Source: Porphyromonadaceae bacterium UBA7332 | GTDB taxonomy: Bacteria; Bacteroidota; Bacteroidia; Bacteroidales; UBA7332 | DNA length: 64,000 nt | Assembly (NCBI GenBank): GCA_002471225.1 | Contig: DKPO01000012.1 | Span: forward strand, 1 to 64,000 | Direction of reading: 5' to 3' | Shown: one piece after another, positions 17,083 to 27,168 of the stretch | Position numbering within the stretch: position 1 is the stretch's first letter | Layout: each line of letters opens with the position of its first letter | The notes under the pieces: generated by a model | Database searches by the model: none | What the model was told of the DNA's origin: nothing | The model's input: the letters and a program-made list of their open reading frames with translations, nothing else | Made by a program: the position numbers and the translations under genes

Positions 17083-19160
17083 CAATTCCCTTTATTATGA
17101 GAATAATTCTTCTTATCTAATTGTACATCTAAAACCTCACTAACGAAAGAAAGTGTATGATAGATTTTCTCTTTATAATCAAATATTACCAAGTCATCAT
17201 CTCTTCTGATCTTCTTCTGATCATACAGCAATATCGGATTATCTCCCTTTGTCCGCATTTGCAATTTTGCAATCAGTTTATATGAATGCGAAGGATTGAT
17301 AGATTGATTATCATTACCGGGTAAAGCCAGAATAGCCGGATAATTTACATTACTCTTCAATTTATGGTAAGGAGACATGTCCAGCACACTAAACAGTTCT
17401 TCTTTCGTTTTATAAGTATATAGCTGCTGATCATTATTGCCCATTTTATCCAGCGAAGTATGATGAAGCATATCAAATATACCGTCTGACAATAAGACTG
17501 CCTTACATACAGATGGATTTTTATTTACGATATTCATTATCGCAGTACCTCCGTATTCATATCCGGATAAGCATAAATATTTATTGGATGTATATTTGTT
17601 GGCGATCAGATACTCAATCGTTTCCATAATTCCGTCTTGATTATTTTCAAGCTTAATATCTTTTGAATAATCCTTACTACTCCGCTGCACAAAAATATAA
17701 CCCTGCTCCATGTATAATATGCGCGAGAAAAAGAATGAATTCACTGCTTCACGAGTAGAGTTCGGATAGGAAAACAAAATAGTCGGATTCTTTCCGTTCA
17801 GATCCAAATCCTTTTTATAACTGATAACAACATCTATTTCTTTACCTGAACTGGTTGTTATGGTTATATGTTCAGACTTAAAATCACTATGATCATAGGG
17901 CATATAGGCCGATTCTAACAAAAAGTTACGTGTTGATGGATCGGACATATGCGACTTCATCAACGTTTGTGACTGAAACAACGTTTCTTCTATATACAAT
18001 AAGGTTGTATCTTTCGGATTATTTACAAAGGACTGAATTCCGTGTTTCAACACCTTAATTGGCTTCTTAATCGAATCATTGACATTGATAAGCAACACTT
18101 TATTCTCTTTCAGATTATTATAAGACACTATAACATGATCCTTTATCTGATTGAAGCCTGATAGAATATGTTCTGAATCCTCTGATAAGACATGAAACTT
18201 CTTATTCTCCATATGGTAAGACAATACTCTGTCCTGACTCATATCGTCGTGAATGATATAAAATAAATGATTATCATCACTGCCACACAGCCGATAATTT
18301 AGTGCTTTTTCCCGTTCTAAATTCAAGACCGGATTTGATGTAAATGATTTATTTAAATCAAACATTTCTACCATCAATTTATCATTATCATGATATGCGG
18401 ACAAATACAAGAAACCTTTATCTTGATTCAATGATAAGTCTATCGGATCAGATAAGTGTTTAAAATCATTTTCGAATAATACAGTTTTGGATTGAGACTT
18501 CAGATTATAGCTATAAACTCTGTTGCCGAAGTTGTTTGTATTAAAACCATCTTCAATATAGATTAACTGATCACCATAAAGAAAAGGTAAAGAAAGAGTC
18601 ACATCCGGAATCTCCGCAACGATTTCCCCCGAATTTTCTAAATCGAAAACCATCAGACTGTTCTGATAATCATTATTAATATTCACAACAGCTAAGGTCT
18701 TGGCATCAGAAGAAAGACATAATTTCAATCGATTTAAAGATCGCAGCGAATTACCAAGATCTGCACGTAGTTGAATTTTATGACTATCCAGATTATATGT
18801 AAAAAGACAGGTCTTATTCTTATAAATGTTTGTTTTCAGATAATAAAATTCTCTTCCCTGAATACCCACGGGTATAAAATTAGACATTTCTCCTAAAGAT
18901 GAAATCCTGTCTTTCAGGAAATCATTGTCAAGTCTGGAAAAAAAGGTTCCTGTTAAGTTACTCTGTGCCTCCAGCCATTCTTTCCTTTTTTCATTTTTTG
19001 CCACATTAATCTCAAGCCACCTATAGTCATCTTTAATAACTTCCCCGAATAAACTATCTGTAGCTGTATTATTTTCGGCATAAGGATAATTCAATCCCGG
19101 ATTTATACATGATCCTAAAAAATAGCTCAAAAACATTATGCATAAAGTGAGCTTAATCAT
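17082..19160 (-). CDS. Prolyl-oligopeptidase (S9A)-like protein, catalytic residues lost
   Basis: A 692-residue exported protein; the signal MIKLTLCIMFLSYFLGSC suggests a lipoprotein (Cys 18). It follows the POP plan: N-terminal YPYAENNTATDSLFGEVIKDDYRWLE, a beta-propeller to about residue 410, and an alpha/beta hydrolase domain (EYLIANKYTSNKYLCLSG). The nucleophile motif, normally GGSNGG, reads GYEYGG here, with Glu at about residue 533 in place of Ser. The oxyanion GGGEYG segment is replaced by SSKDYS, the DHDDRV acid region reads GNDNQSI, and no GHG catalytic His is present near the end. It is therefore predicted to be a non-catalytic binding protein. It neighbours an intact subtilase gene on the same strand. 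Confidence 0.85.
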   Translation of the reverse strand: MIKLTLCIMFLSYFLGSCINPGLNYPYAENNTATDSLFGEVIKDDYRWLEINVAKNEKRKEWLEAQSNLTGTFFSRLDNDFLKDRISSLGEMSNFIPVGIQGREFYYLKTNIYKNKTCLFTYNLDSHKIQLRADLGNSLRSLNRLKLCLSSDAKTLAVVNINNDYQNSLMVFDLENSGEIVAEIPDVTLSLPFLYGDQLIYIEDGFNTNNFGNRVYSYNLKSQSKTVLFENDFKHLSDPIDLSLNQDKGFLYLSAYHDNDKLMVEMFDLNKSFTSNPVLNLEREKALNYRLCGSDDNHLFYIIHDDMSQDRVLSYHMENKKFHVLSEDSEHILSGFNQIKDHVIVSYNNLKENKVLLINVNDSIKKPIKVLKHGIQSFVNNPKDTTLLYIEETLFQSQTLMKSHMSDPSTRNFLLESAYMPYDHSDFKSEHITITTSSGKEIDVVISYKKDLDLNGKNPTILFSYPNSTREAVNSFFFSRILYMEQGYIFVQRSSKDYSKDIKLENNQDGIMETIEYLIANKYTSNKYLCLSGYEYGGTAIMNIVNKNPSVCKAVLLSDGIFDMLHHTSLDKMGNNDQQLYTYKTKEELFSVLDMSPYHKLKSNVNYPAILALPGNDNQSINPSHSYKLIAKLQMRTKGDNPILLYDQKKIRRDDDLVIFDYKEKIYHTLSFVSEVLDVQLDKKNYSHNKGN

Positions 19161-19323
19161 CGATTCTTAAATATTATATTTTTAATACTAACTTTTATTA
19201 CAAAGATAAGTATTATTCCTATATATTACAAATCTATAATTATACATATATAATCATACATATCAAAGATTTAAACCGACCTGAATAGAACTATGTTGCA
19301 GATATTATGGAATCCCTTTTTTA

Positions 19324-19551
19324 TTATTCATAAACTTGATTCACACTATTTAAATAACATTTCGTTACGACATATTTTCGATGCGAACACTCGAAATAAT
19401 CCAACTCTACCCATTTCAGATGTTCTATATTCCCCCTTTCCAATGAGGCTTCCAGCAAAATGTAAGGTGTTTCTTCAGATTCTGTTTCTTTATCGCAGAG
19501 ATTTAATAAGCCAAGAATCATCAATAACTGAAGGATTAAATTGAAAATCAT
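19324..19551 (-). CDS. Possible small exported protein
   Basis: A 75-codon frame with a signal-like N-terminus (MIFNLILQLLMILGLLNLC, possible lipid Cys 19) followed by an acidic, Cys-containing tail. It lies in the 570-bp gap between the S9-like and S8 protease genes and shares their strand. No promoter box or homologue is evident to me, and the remaining parts of the gap hold nothing I can support. An overlapping plus-strand frame looks less gene-like. Confidence 0.35.
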   Translation of the reverse strand: MIFNLILQLLMILGLLNLCDKETESEETPYILLEASLERGNIEHLKWVELDYFECSHRKYVVTKCYLNSVNQVYE

Positions 19552-19732
19552 AGATCACTAAGTAATTATTATTATTTGCACTATTTATAACTAAAAGGAA
19601 TAACTATACATTTTGTTTATCTCTGCTTTCATCATATATAGTTTTTTAAAGATCATCAGATTTCCCGACAAAGCCTTCATAATACACAAAACACTAACGA
19701 ACAAATACATAGAAACAAATAAAAGCTTTCAT

Positions 19733-21127
19733 CTATAATTCTGAATTATTATTCATTCCTATTTTATAAGCTTTTTCCATATTTGGAATCCCATAACCAA
19801 AAGAACTATCCGGATGCTCTATCTGATTGGATGCCGCTTGAACCAACTCCATGATTTCTTCATTTGTTTTATCCGGCAATGCTTCCCATAAACAAGCAAT
19901 TAATCCGGCAATGACAGGTGTAGCAAATGAAGTACCATCCTCACGACAATAAAAACCATTCGGATAGATAGTTACAGGTGCTGTACCCAAACTTACTACA
20001 TTCGGTTTGATAGACAACGCATTCACAAATCCGTACGAAGAGAAGACACTGATATTTTTTTCTTTATCTATACTCCCGACAGTAAATGCCTTTTGCGCAT
20101 CGGCAGGAAAACCTAATCCACCCCAGTCAGTTTCTCTTTCATTACCTGCACTCAAGACAACGATCATTCCTTTCTCAAAAGCCATATTGGCTACTTGCGT
20201 ACTTATAGCGCTGTTCTGTCCGATATCATCCTGGCTGTATATATTAAAATCCTGATCGAAATTCTGATAACCTAATGAAGAAGAGATAATATCGACTCCG
20301 CAACTATCGGCATATTCAACCGCATTGATCCAGAAATCTTCTTCTACCGGCAATTCATAAGACAATGCTTCACTACGCAACAAAATATAGTCGGCATAGG
20401 GGGCTGTCCCGATAAAGCTACCTGACAGATTCGCCAGCATAGTCGAGAGTACTTGTGTTCCATGCTTCTCTCTGCCGTATCCTTCCTCCCGGGGATAGCC
20501 AAAATCTTTAACTTCTCTGATCCGTGCCTGATCGAATTCTGTCAATTCATTTACTCCTTTAAATCCCGCATCAATTACGGCTATTAACCTCCCGCTTCCT
20601 AAATATCCCATCTGATGCAAGCGTTCTCCTTTATGCAGGTGAATCTGATCATAGGACTTGCCATAATTCTTACGGTTAAATAATCCATTGTCTTTGCTTT
20701 GCTTTCTTGAGTAAAAAGTATCGGAAATAAACTCAGCTCCCTTTCCACAACGCTTTATTCCTTTGGTGGAACCCAGATAAGTTATTTTTTTAATAAAGGG
20801 TTCTTCGTGTATCCGATCAACAGATTGCTGACTTGCTACCATAACGCAACTGTTTCGCCATTTGCTTTTACTAATTACTTTTCCATTACGGCTAAGCATA
20901 TTCAGATATTGATTCGATAATGGCAAATCCTGGTCTGTCACTTCAATCTTATATTTCGCTCTTCTCTGGATTGCTCTTTCTGATAAAAAAAGAGAGGGAT
21001 TTTCTATCAATCGGGTATTTTCATTCTTATCTGCGAACTCTATACGATAGAAATTCTCAGCTAAACATTCTTTTATCGAACAGAGATTCAAAAAAAGAAA
21101 CAGTATTAGAATATTATATTTTTCCAT
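19733..21127 (-). CDS. Exported subtilisin-like serine protease (S8)
   Basis: 464 residues with a signal peptide (MEKYNILILFLFLNLCSIKECLA). The triad is complete: Asp in IAVIDAGFKGV, His in REKHGTQVLSTM, Ser in DGTSFATPVIAG, with the oxyanion Asn in VVLSAGNERE. A short propeptide-like region (about 24-170) precedes the catalytic domain; there is no C-terminal sorting or repeat domain after the catalytic core (ends KAYKIGMNNNSEL). The function is secreted or periplasmic proteolysis. It lies upstream of the inactive S9-like gene on the same strand, separated by about 570 bp. Confidence 0.9.
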   Translation of the reverse strand: MEKYNILILFLFLNLCSIKECLAENFYRIEFADKNENTRLIENPSLFLSERAIQRRAKYKIEVTDQDLPLSNQYLNMLSRNGKVISKSKWRNSCVMVASQQSVDRIHEEPFIKKITYLGSTKGIKRCGKGAEFISDTFYSRKQSKDNGLFNRKNYGKSYDQIHLHKGERLHQMGYLGSGRLIAVIDAGFKGVNELTEFDQARIREVKDFGYPREEGYGREKHGTQVLSTMLANLSGSFIGTAPYADYILLRSEALSYELPVEEDFWINAVEYADSCGVDIISSSLGYQNFDQDFNIYSQDDIGQNSAISTQVANMAFEKGMIVVLSAGNERETDWGGLGFPADAQKAFTVGSIDKEKNISVFSSYGFVNALSIKPNVVSLGTAPVTIYPNGFYCREDGTSFATPVIAGLIACLWEALPDKTNEEIMELVQAASNQIEHPDSSFGYGIPNMEKAYKIGMNNNSEL

Positions 21128-21308
21128 GTATTCCGGGTTATTCTAAAGGTTTAAACAAATGTAAACAAAAGTATTTAAAAGCATTAATCTTTTCATATTT
21201 ATTACAATCTTAAAAACAACTTCTATTCTCAAGATTCTTTAAACCCAAAACTTTCAAGTTCTTATTTTGTTAAGCATATACTAACCTCTAACTATAGAAT
21301 GATTAATT

Positions 21309-22199
21309 ATGAAAACGAAAGTCTTAACACTGTTCAGTGTAATTCTTATGGCTGCTATGTTTTTCTCTTGTAGCAGTGATGATGATGACAACATTAAACC
21401 TGTTAATGTTCCATCAGCGGTAATGAGTGCTTTTAACCAGGCATACCCTAACACTACACCGAAATGGAGTGAAAATGATACGTATTATGTTGCAGAATTT
21501 GGTAATGATAACAATGAAGTAGATGTGTGGTTTACGGCTGACGGTACAATTATGCTGACTGTAAAAGAAATCAGTACAGCTCAGCTTCCTCAAGCTATCA
21601 AAACATCTATAGCAGCAACCAAATACGCTACATGGACTTATGATGATGTAAAATTTATTCAACGTAAAGGCTTTGATGATTTATATAAAGTAGAAATGGA
21701 TGATCCTAAATCGGAAAGTGATGTTACTTTATATTATACAAAAGACGGTATTTTAGTCAGAGAAGTTCCTGATATAGACAACTCTCCTATTATTCCTGCT
21801 GTAGTTCCACAGACTATCATTGATCAACTTGATCAATACTTCCCTGATAAAGTGTATAAAATATTAGATTTCGATTATGAAGCTTCTACAAAAACTTACG
21901 AAGTGGATATAATTGAGTACAATATTCCGATTGAAGTAGTTTTCAATAATTCTCAGGTCTTAGTTTACTGGCAATGGGAAACAACTTTAGCTAAAGTTAC
22001 TGATGTTGTTAAAAACGCATATCTGAACCTTGGATATACAGTAAATCAAATTGATGATATCTACTTCAGAGAAACACCTAATGCTTCACCAAGAGAAAAT
22101 GTAACTACTTATATTTTCGAGATTGAAGTAAATAATATTGACAGACAAATCATTATTAACGAGAACGGAACGGTTCTTTCTGATAATATTATAAAATAA
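21309..22199 (+). CDS. PepSY-like lipoprotein with repeated domains
   Basis: A 296-residue lipoprotein: signal VLTLFSVILMAAMFFSC then SSDDDDN, a typical Bacteroidetes lipoprotein export signal. The mature part repeats a pattern of a short amphipathic helix (VPSAVMSAFNQAYPNT, LPQAIKTSIAATKY, VPQTIIDQLDQYFPDK, VTDVVKNAYLNLGY) followed by strands with a W/Y-x-V-E-hydrophobic pattern. This matches PepSY-like (DUF2874-type) proteins with about four units. The role is unknown; surface exposure is likely from the acidic residues after the Cys. It is a single gene with its own terminator. Confidence 0.75.
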   Translation: MKTKVLTLFSVILMAAMFFSCSSDDDDNIKPVNVPSAVMSAFNQAYPNTTPKWSENDTYYVAEFGNDNNEVDVWFTADGTIMLTVKEISTAQLPQAIKTSIAATKYATWTYDDVKFIQRKGFDDLYKVEMDDPKSESDVTLYYTKDGILVREVPDIDNSPIIPAVVPQTIIDQLDQYFPDKVYKILDFDYEASTKTYEVDIIEYNIPIEVVFNNSQVLVYWQWETTLAKVTDVVKNAYLNLGYTVNQIDDIYFRETPNASPRENVTTYIFEIEVNNIDRQIIINENGTVLSDNIIK

Positions 22200-22225
22200 T
22201 TTCCTCTGTCTTTGAATATCAGCAA

Positions 22226-22259
22226 AAGAGGTCGTCCGATTAAGAACGACCTCTTTTTT
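22226..22259 (+). terminator. Bidirectional terminator between PepSY-like gene and mnmA
   Basis: A 10-bp stem AAGAGGTCGT/ACGACCTCTT is followed by T residues on the plus strand and by A-rich sequence on the other side, between convergent genes. Confidence 0.75.
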
Positions 22260-23343
22260 ATTTTCTTTTATGACTTATCAAACCTCCGCCTACTACTCGG
22301 TTTTCAATATACATGACAGCCGATTGACCCGGAGTGATACCTGTTGCCAGATCATGATCAAAGCAGATAAAGATTCTGTCATCTTCAATCTTCTCCACCC
22401 TGCATGGGATTAACTGACTACGATAACGTATCCTGATCATCAGATGCTGCGATTCAAGATCTTTATAACTTGGAATATTGCAATGTTCGATAATCAGGTT
22501 ATGCGCTATCAGATCGTCTTTTTCACCGAGAATAATCGTATTCTTCACCGGATTGATTTTTAGAACGAAAGCCGGATAACCTAATGCGATATTCAGACCT
22601 TTTCTTTGTCCGACTGTATAGTAAGGAAATCCCTTATGCAAACCTAGTTTTTTCCCTTGCTTGTTTACGAAATTTCCCGGTCCTGCTAACTGATCGATTT
22701 CAGGCAGTTGTTCCTTCAGAAATTCCCGATAGTCTGTCTCTACAAAACAGATCTCCATGCTTTCAGATTTCTGAGATTTCTCAACAAAGCCACGACTGAA
22801 CACATAGTCACGCACCTCCTTTTTTGTCATTCCGCCTAACGGAAAAAGAGTACGTTTTAATTCCTTCTGTCCTAATCGCCACAAAAAGTAAGACTGATCT
22901 TTCGTTGAATCTATCCCTTGTTCGATATAATATATACCCTCTTTATCTACAATCTGAGCATAATGCCCCGTAGCAATATAGTCACAGCAAAGCTCATCGG
23001 CTAATGCCTGTAAGTATTTCCATTTAAAGAAGATGTTACACATAACACATGGATTCGGTGTCCGACCTTTCATATATTCATCAATAAAGTCTTTCACAAC
23101 CACATCCTTAAATTCACCCCGCACATCCAGTACGTGATGCGGAAATCCCAGTTTATCTGCCAGCTCTTTTGCTTCAATCACATAGTCGGGTTGCTCCTGA
23201 CCATAAATGGCAAATTTAGAAGGTGCATCCCACATACGCATTGTAACACCTATCAAATCATAACCCTGCTCCTGAAGCATCATACATACGGCAGAACTGT
23301 CTATTCCACCGCTCATTCCTACTAAAACTTTTTTCTTTTCCAT
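22258..23343 (-). CDS. mnmA: tRNA-specific 2-thiouridylase MnmA
   Basis: 361 residues from MEKKKVLVGMSGGIDSS (a start five codons upstream is possible). It thiolates U34 of Lys, Glu and Gln tRNAs. Visible: PP-loop GMSGGIDSSAV, TPNPCVMCN with the first catalytic Cys, DYIATGHYAQI, DQSYFLWRL, a second Cys in MEICFVE, and the C-terminal GGGLI. It follows mfd after about 36 bp on the same strand, a probable two-gene transcript. Confidence 0.95.
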   Translation of the reverse strand: MEKKKVLVGMSGGIDSSAVCMMLQEQGYDLIGVTMRMWDAPSKFAIYGQEQPDYVIEAKELADKLGFPHHVLDVRGEFKDVVVKDFIDEYMKGRTPNPCVMCNIFFKWKYLQALADELCCDYIATGHYAQIVDKEGIYYIEQGIDSTKDQSYFLWRLGQKELKRTLFPLGGMTKKEVRDYVFSRGFVEKSQKSESMEICFVETDYREFLKEQLPEIDQLAGPGNFVNKQGKKLGLHKGFPYYTVGQRKGLNIALGYPAFVLKINPVKNTIILGEKDDLIAHNLIIEHCNIPSYKDLESQHLMIRIRYRSQLIPCRVEKIEDDRIFICFDHDLATGITPGQSAVMYIENRVVGGGLISHKRK

Positions 23344-23378
23344 CTTTCGCTTTTGCAAATTGAAGGTTTGCTTTTAGA

Positions 23379-26300
23379 TTAATCTTCCATCTCTTCCATC
23401 GAGATGACAATCGTGTTTAATATATCTACCGCACGTTCCACACTGGTCACATGGGATATAGTCATACTGCGCTTTCCTTTATTCTCTTTCAGCTGGCAAT
23501 ACTTCGGATTATTAGCCATATAACCCAACACTCCTCCGAACGCAGCTGACTGATAATAGATCGAGTCCAGATTGGAGACAAAATGAATAATCATTTTTCC
23601 GTTTTTCAGAATAATTTTCTCCATCCCGAGGCGTTTAGCGAGACGTCTCAAACGCACAACGCGTATCAACTCCTTACCACTTTGAGGGATTTTTCCGAAA
23701 CGGTCTTCCAACTGGCGTACAAAGATATCAATATCCCGCTCATTTTCCATATTATCCAAATCCCGGTACAGTGATATACGTTCCGTATCACTTGGGATAT
23801 AATCACTCGGAAACAATAATTCTAAGTCAGATTCAACGACACAATCATTGACATAATTCAGATTGGTATCATTATCCGACTCTTCATCTTCATACAAGTC
23901 ATTAAACTCCTCCACGCGCAATTCATGTACAGCTTCTTTCAGAATTTTCTGATACGTCTCATACCCTAAATCTGCAATAAAGCCGCTTTGCTCGGCACCT
24001 AACATATTTCCGGCACCCCGGATGTCCAGATCCTGCATCGCAATATGAATACCGCTTCCCAAATCCGAAAAATTCTCAATCGCCTGCAATCGTCTGCGTG
24101 ACTCCTGTGACAATTGATGAAGTGGCGGAGCTATGAGGTAACAGAATGCTTTACGGTTACTTCGTCCGACACGTCCGCGCATTTGGTGCAAGTCGCTCAA
24201 ACCAAAGTTCTGTGCATTATTAATAATAATCGTATTGGCATTCGGTATATCAATTCCGGATTCTATAATGGTCGTAGCAATCAGCACATCAAACTCATAG
24301 TTCTGAAAATCAATAATTACCTGTTCCAACTCTTCAGGTTTCATCTGACCATGTCCGATACCTACCCGTGCATCCGGCACAATATTATTGATCGTCTCTT
24401 TCAATTCATAAAGTGTCTGCACCCGATTATTAATAATGAACACCTGCCCGTTACGACTTAATTCAAAATTCACGGCTTCACGAATAATCTCTTCATTAAA
24501 CGTATGCAACTCCGTGCGAATCGGATAACGGTTTGGCGGCGGTGTTTGTATCACTGACAAATCTCTGGCACCTAAAAGCGAGAACTGAAGTGTTCGCGGG
24601 ATAGGCGTTGCAGTCATAGTCAATGTATCTATATTGGTTCGAATCTGTTTAAGCTTTTCTTTAATCGCAACACCAAATTTTTGCTCTTCGTCGATAATCA
24701 GCAGCCCCAGATCTTTAAATTCTACATCCTTACCCACCAGACGATGGGTACCCACGATAATTTCAGGAGTTCCTTCTTTCAGCTCCTGAAGAATCCGTTT
24801 CACATCTTTCGCCTTGCGTGCACGACTCAGGTATTCTACTTTTACCGGAAAATCCTTCAATCGCTCACTAAAGGTTTTATAATGCTGATAAGCAAGAACC
24901 GTAGTCGGCACCATAATTGCCACCTGTTTACCGTCAGTCGCAGCTTTAAAAGCCGCACGGATAGCAACTTCTGTCTTACCAAATCCCACGTCTCCACAAA
25001 TCAGGCGATCCATCGGACGATCACTTTCCATATCTTTTTTCACCTCAGCCGTACTTTTCAACTGATCCGGTGTATCTTCATAAATAAAAGAAGCTTCCAG
25101 CTCCTGTTGTAAATAACTGTCCGGAGAATAACTGTATCCTTTCTCCTGTTTTCGCTGTGCGTAAAGTTTGATCAGATCGCGGGCAATATCTTTTACTTTA
25201 CTCTTCGTCTTATCTTTCATCTTCTCCCAGGCACCCGTACCCAGTTTATTGACTCTCGGAGGTTCTCCCTCTTTCCCTCTGTATTTAGATAGCTTATGTA
25301 AAGCATGAATACTGACAAACAGAATATCGTCATTCAGATAAATAAGCTTAATCATTTCCTGCATACGTCCGTTTTGCTCCTGACGAACCAATCCACCGAA
25401 CTTCCCGACCCCATGATCGATATGCACCACATAATCACCCAGTTCAAACTGCATTAACTCTTTCAGCGATAAAGCTAATTTCCCGTTTTTAGCTTTATCA
25501 CTTTTCAGGTTGTATTTATGGAAACGATCAAATATCTGGTGATCGGTAAAGAAACATACTTTCAGTTTTTTATCTACAAACCCCTCATGCAAAGTATGTT
25601 CTATAGTTTGAAAAGCCAGCGCTTGCCCTTTTTCTTTAAAAATCGCCTGCAAACGTTCCCCCTGTTTCGGGCTCTCCGTAAGCAGATAGATCTGAAATCC
25701 CTGATTGATGGCATCCGAGAAGGCACGCATCACCAAATCGAAGTTTTTATGAAATACGGGTTGCGGCGAGGTTTCCAATAAAATCTTAGCCGTCTTATCA
25801 TGCGCAAAGCTATGTGTTCCGAATTCGATACGACGAAAGCTTAGCAGCTCTTTGCGAAAAACTTTCGGATCTACAATTTTATGTACGACTCCTTTATCAT
25901 AGTCTTCCGACTGCAATGCCTGTTCCGACAGTCCGTCCTCACAAATCGCATTCACTTTATCTGCTATATAAGCCAGATTCTTTATCGCCAGACAAGACTC
26001 CGATGGAATAAATTCAAGAAAAGAGATTCCACCTCCTTCTTTCTGATTCAAGTTGGAGACTACAGATATCTGATCCACTTTTTCACGTGAAAGCTGACTC
26101 TCTATATCGAAAGTACGGATACTCTCAATCTCTTCACCGAAGAAATCAATCCGGTAAGGATATTCGTGCGAAAAAGAGAAAACATCCAGAATACTTCCTC
26201 TGACTGCATATTGTCCCGGTTCGTACACATAATCGACACGTTCAAAACCATATTCATATAACGTATCGGCAACGAACGTACTTTCTATGTGTTCACCCGT

Positions 26301-26741
26301 TTTTATCCGTATCGTATTTCCCTGAAGCATTTGTTGCGAAACTACCTTTTCAGCCAAAGCTTCGGGATAAGTAACAATAAACAGATTTTCATCTTTTGAC
26401 TGAATACGACTCATCACATCCGTTCTTAAGATCGCATTCGCAGGGTCCAACTGTGCATACTTAATGGCACGTTTATAGGAAGATGGGAAAAACAGCAAAT
26501 CACTCTCTCCGATCAATTGTTGTAAATCATGATAAAGATAGCCCGCTTCTTCCTCATCATTTAAGATGAAAAGGACCGGCGATTTATATGATTTGTACAT
26601 CGAAGCAAAGTAAAAAGCGGCTGAAGAGCCATTCAACCCTTCTAAATAAAAGTTCTCATTTCGCTTTTCTGTCAAAATTTTTCCGACTTGCGAAAAAGTT
26701 TCATTTTTTTTATATCGTTCAAATAATTCTCCGATTGTCAT
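23379..26741 (-). CDS. mfd: Transcription-repair coupling factor Mfd
   Basis: 1120 residues, normal for Mfd. N-terminal UvrB-homology region, then the RNA polymerase interaction domain (GDYVVHIDHGVGKFGGL, about 420-490), the superfamily 2 translocase with Walker A GDVGFGKTEVA, DEEQKFG box, TATPIPRTL, and motif VI HQMRGRVGRSNRKAFCYL, and a C-terminal TRCF domain from about 980. It displaces RNA polymerase stalled at DNA damage and recruits UvrA. Promoter box at 26852-26859. Confidence 0.97.
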   Translation of the reverse strand: MTIGELFERYKKNETFSQVGKILTEKRNENFYLEGLNGSSAAFYFASMYKSYKSPVLFILNDEEEAGYLYHDLQQLIGESDLLFFPSSYKRAIKYAQLDPANAILRTDVMSRIQSKDENLFIVTYPEALAEKVVSQQMLQGNTIRIKTGEHIESTFVADTLYEYGFERVDYVYEPGQYAVRGSILDVFSFSHEYPYRIDFFGEEIESIRTFDIESQLSREKVDQISVVSNLNQKEGGGISFLEFIPSESCLAIKNLAYIADKVNAICEDGLSEQALQSEDYDKGVVHKIVDPKVFRKELLSFRRIEFGTHSFAHDKTAKILLETSPQPVFHKNFDLVMRAFSDAINQGFQIYLLTESPKQGERLQAIFKEKGQALAFQTIEHTLHEGFVDKKLKVCFFTDHQIFDRFHKYNLKSDKAKNGKLALSLKELMQFELGDYVVHIDHGVGKFGGLVRQEQNGRMQEMIKLIYLNDDILFVSIHALHKLSKYRGKEGEPPRVNKLGTGAWEKMKDKTKSKVKDIARDLIKLYAQRKQEKGYSYSPDSYLQQELEASFIYEDTPDQLKSTAEVKKDMESDRPMDRLICGDVGFGKTEVAIRAAFKAATDGKQVAIMVPTTVLAYQHYKTFSERLKDFPVKVEYLSRARKAKDVKRILQELKEGTPEIIVGTHRLVGKDVEFKDLGLLIIDEEQKFGVAIKEKLKQIRTNIDTLTMTATPIPRTLQFSLLGARDLSVIQTPPPNRYPIRTELHTFNEEIIREAVNFELSRNGQVFIINNRVQTLYELKETINNIVPDARVGIGHGQMKPEELEQVIIDFQNYEFDVLIATTIIESGIDIPNANTIIINNAQNFGLSDLHQMRGRVGRSNRKAFCYLIAPPLHQLSQESRRRLQAIENFSDLGSGIHIAMQDLDIRGAGNMLGAEQSGFIADLGYETYQKILKEAVHELRVEEFNDLYEDEESDNDTNLNYVNDCVVESDLELLFPSDYIPSDTERISLYRDLDNMENERDIDIFVRQLEDRFGKIPQSGKELIRVVRLRRLAKRLGMEKIILKNGKMIIHFVSNLDSIYYQSAAFGGVLGYMANNPKYCQLKENKGKRSMTISHVTSVERAVDILNTIVISMEEMED

Positions 26742-26851
26742 AATTCTTTCTTTTCGGTTTCTACCCTATCCTATAATAACAGCTGAGTATGAAACATTTA
26801 CTCTCCCAAACTGTTAAAAAGTAATATTTCAAGCCCTTCTTTACGTAGTTG

Positions 26852-26859
26852 CAAAAGTA
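26852..26859 (-). promoter_or_regulatory. -7 box upstream of mfd
   Basis: Minus-strand TACTTTTG matches TAnnTTTG about 110 nt before the mfd start; the -33 element is weak. Confidence 0.5.
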
Positions 26860-26910
26860 CGCTTTTATATCCGAAACGGAATTTATTTCGAAAAATAAGC
26901 ATTCATTTTC

Positions 26911-26940
26911 TTGCAAATTAAAATTAATACATTACCTTTG
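26911..26940 (+). promoter_or_regulatory. Promoter of tRNA-Ser
   Basis: TTG at 26911-26913, a 19-nt spacer and TACCTTTG at 26933-26940 fit the Bacteroidetes consensus. Confidence 0.8.
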
Positions 26941-26968
26941 CAATGTGTTTGAGAGAACACTAAGCCAA

Positions 26969-27055
26969 GGAGGGATGGGTGAGTGGCTTAAACCACCAGT
27001 TTGCTAAACTGACGAGCTGGAAACGGCTCCGGGGGTTCGAATCCCCCTTCCTCCG
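26969..27055 (+). tRNA. tRNA-Ser (anticodon GCT)
   Basis: An 87-nt class II tRNA. Acceptor GGAGGGA pairs with TTCCTCC; anticodon loop TTGCTAA gives GCT; a long variable arm (CGAGCTGGAAACGGCTCCG region) precedes the T-arm GGGGGTTCGAATCCCCC. Discriminator G; CCA not encoded. Confidence 0.95.
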
Positions 27056-27056
27056 C

Positions 27057-27089
27057 AAAAAGGACTAAGATTTTTTCTTAGTCCTTTTT
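27057..27089 (+). terminator. Terminator after tRNA-Ser
   Basis: A 14-bp stem AAAAAGGACTAAGA/TCTTAGTCCTTTTT with an all-T loop. Confidence 0.85.
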
Positions 27090-27168
27090 TTGTTTTCGAA
27101 TACAACCTTATATATTATTTACGATACGTACATTTCATCCTGATGACCTGAAATGATATATAATAAAG

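Noticed and set aside
19293..19544. 83-codon plus-strand frame between protease genes
   Set aside because: Less protein-like than the overlapping minus-strand frame with a signal peptide, and opposite to the neighbouring genes.
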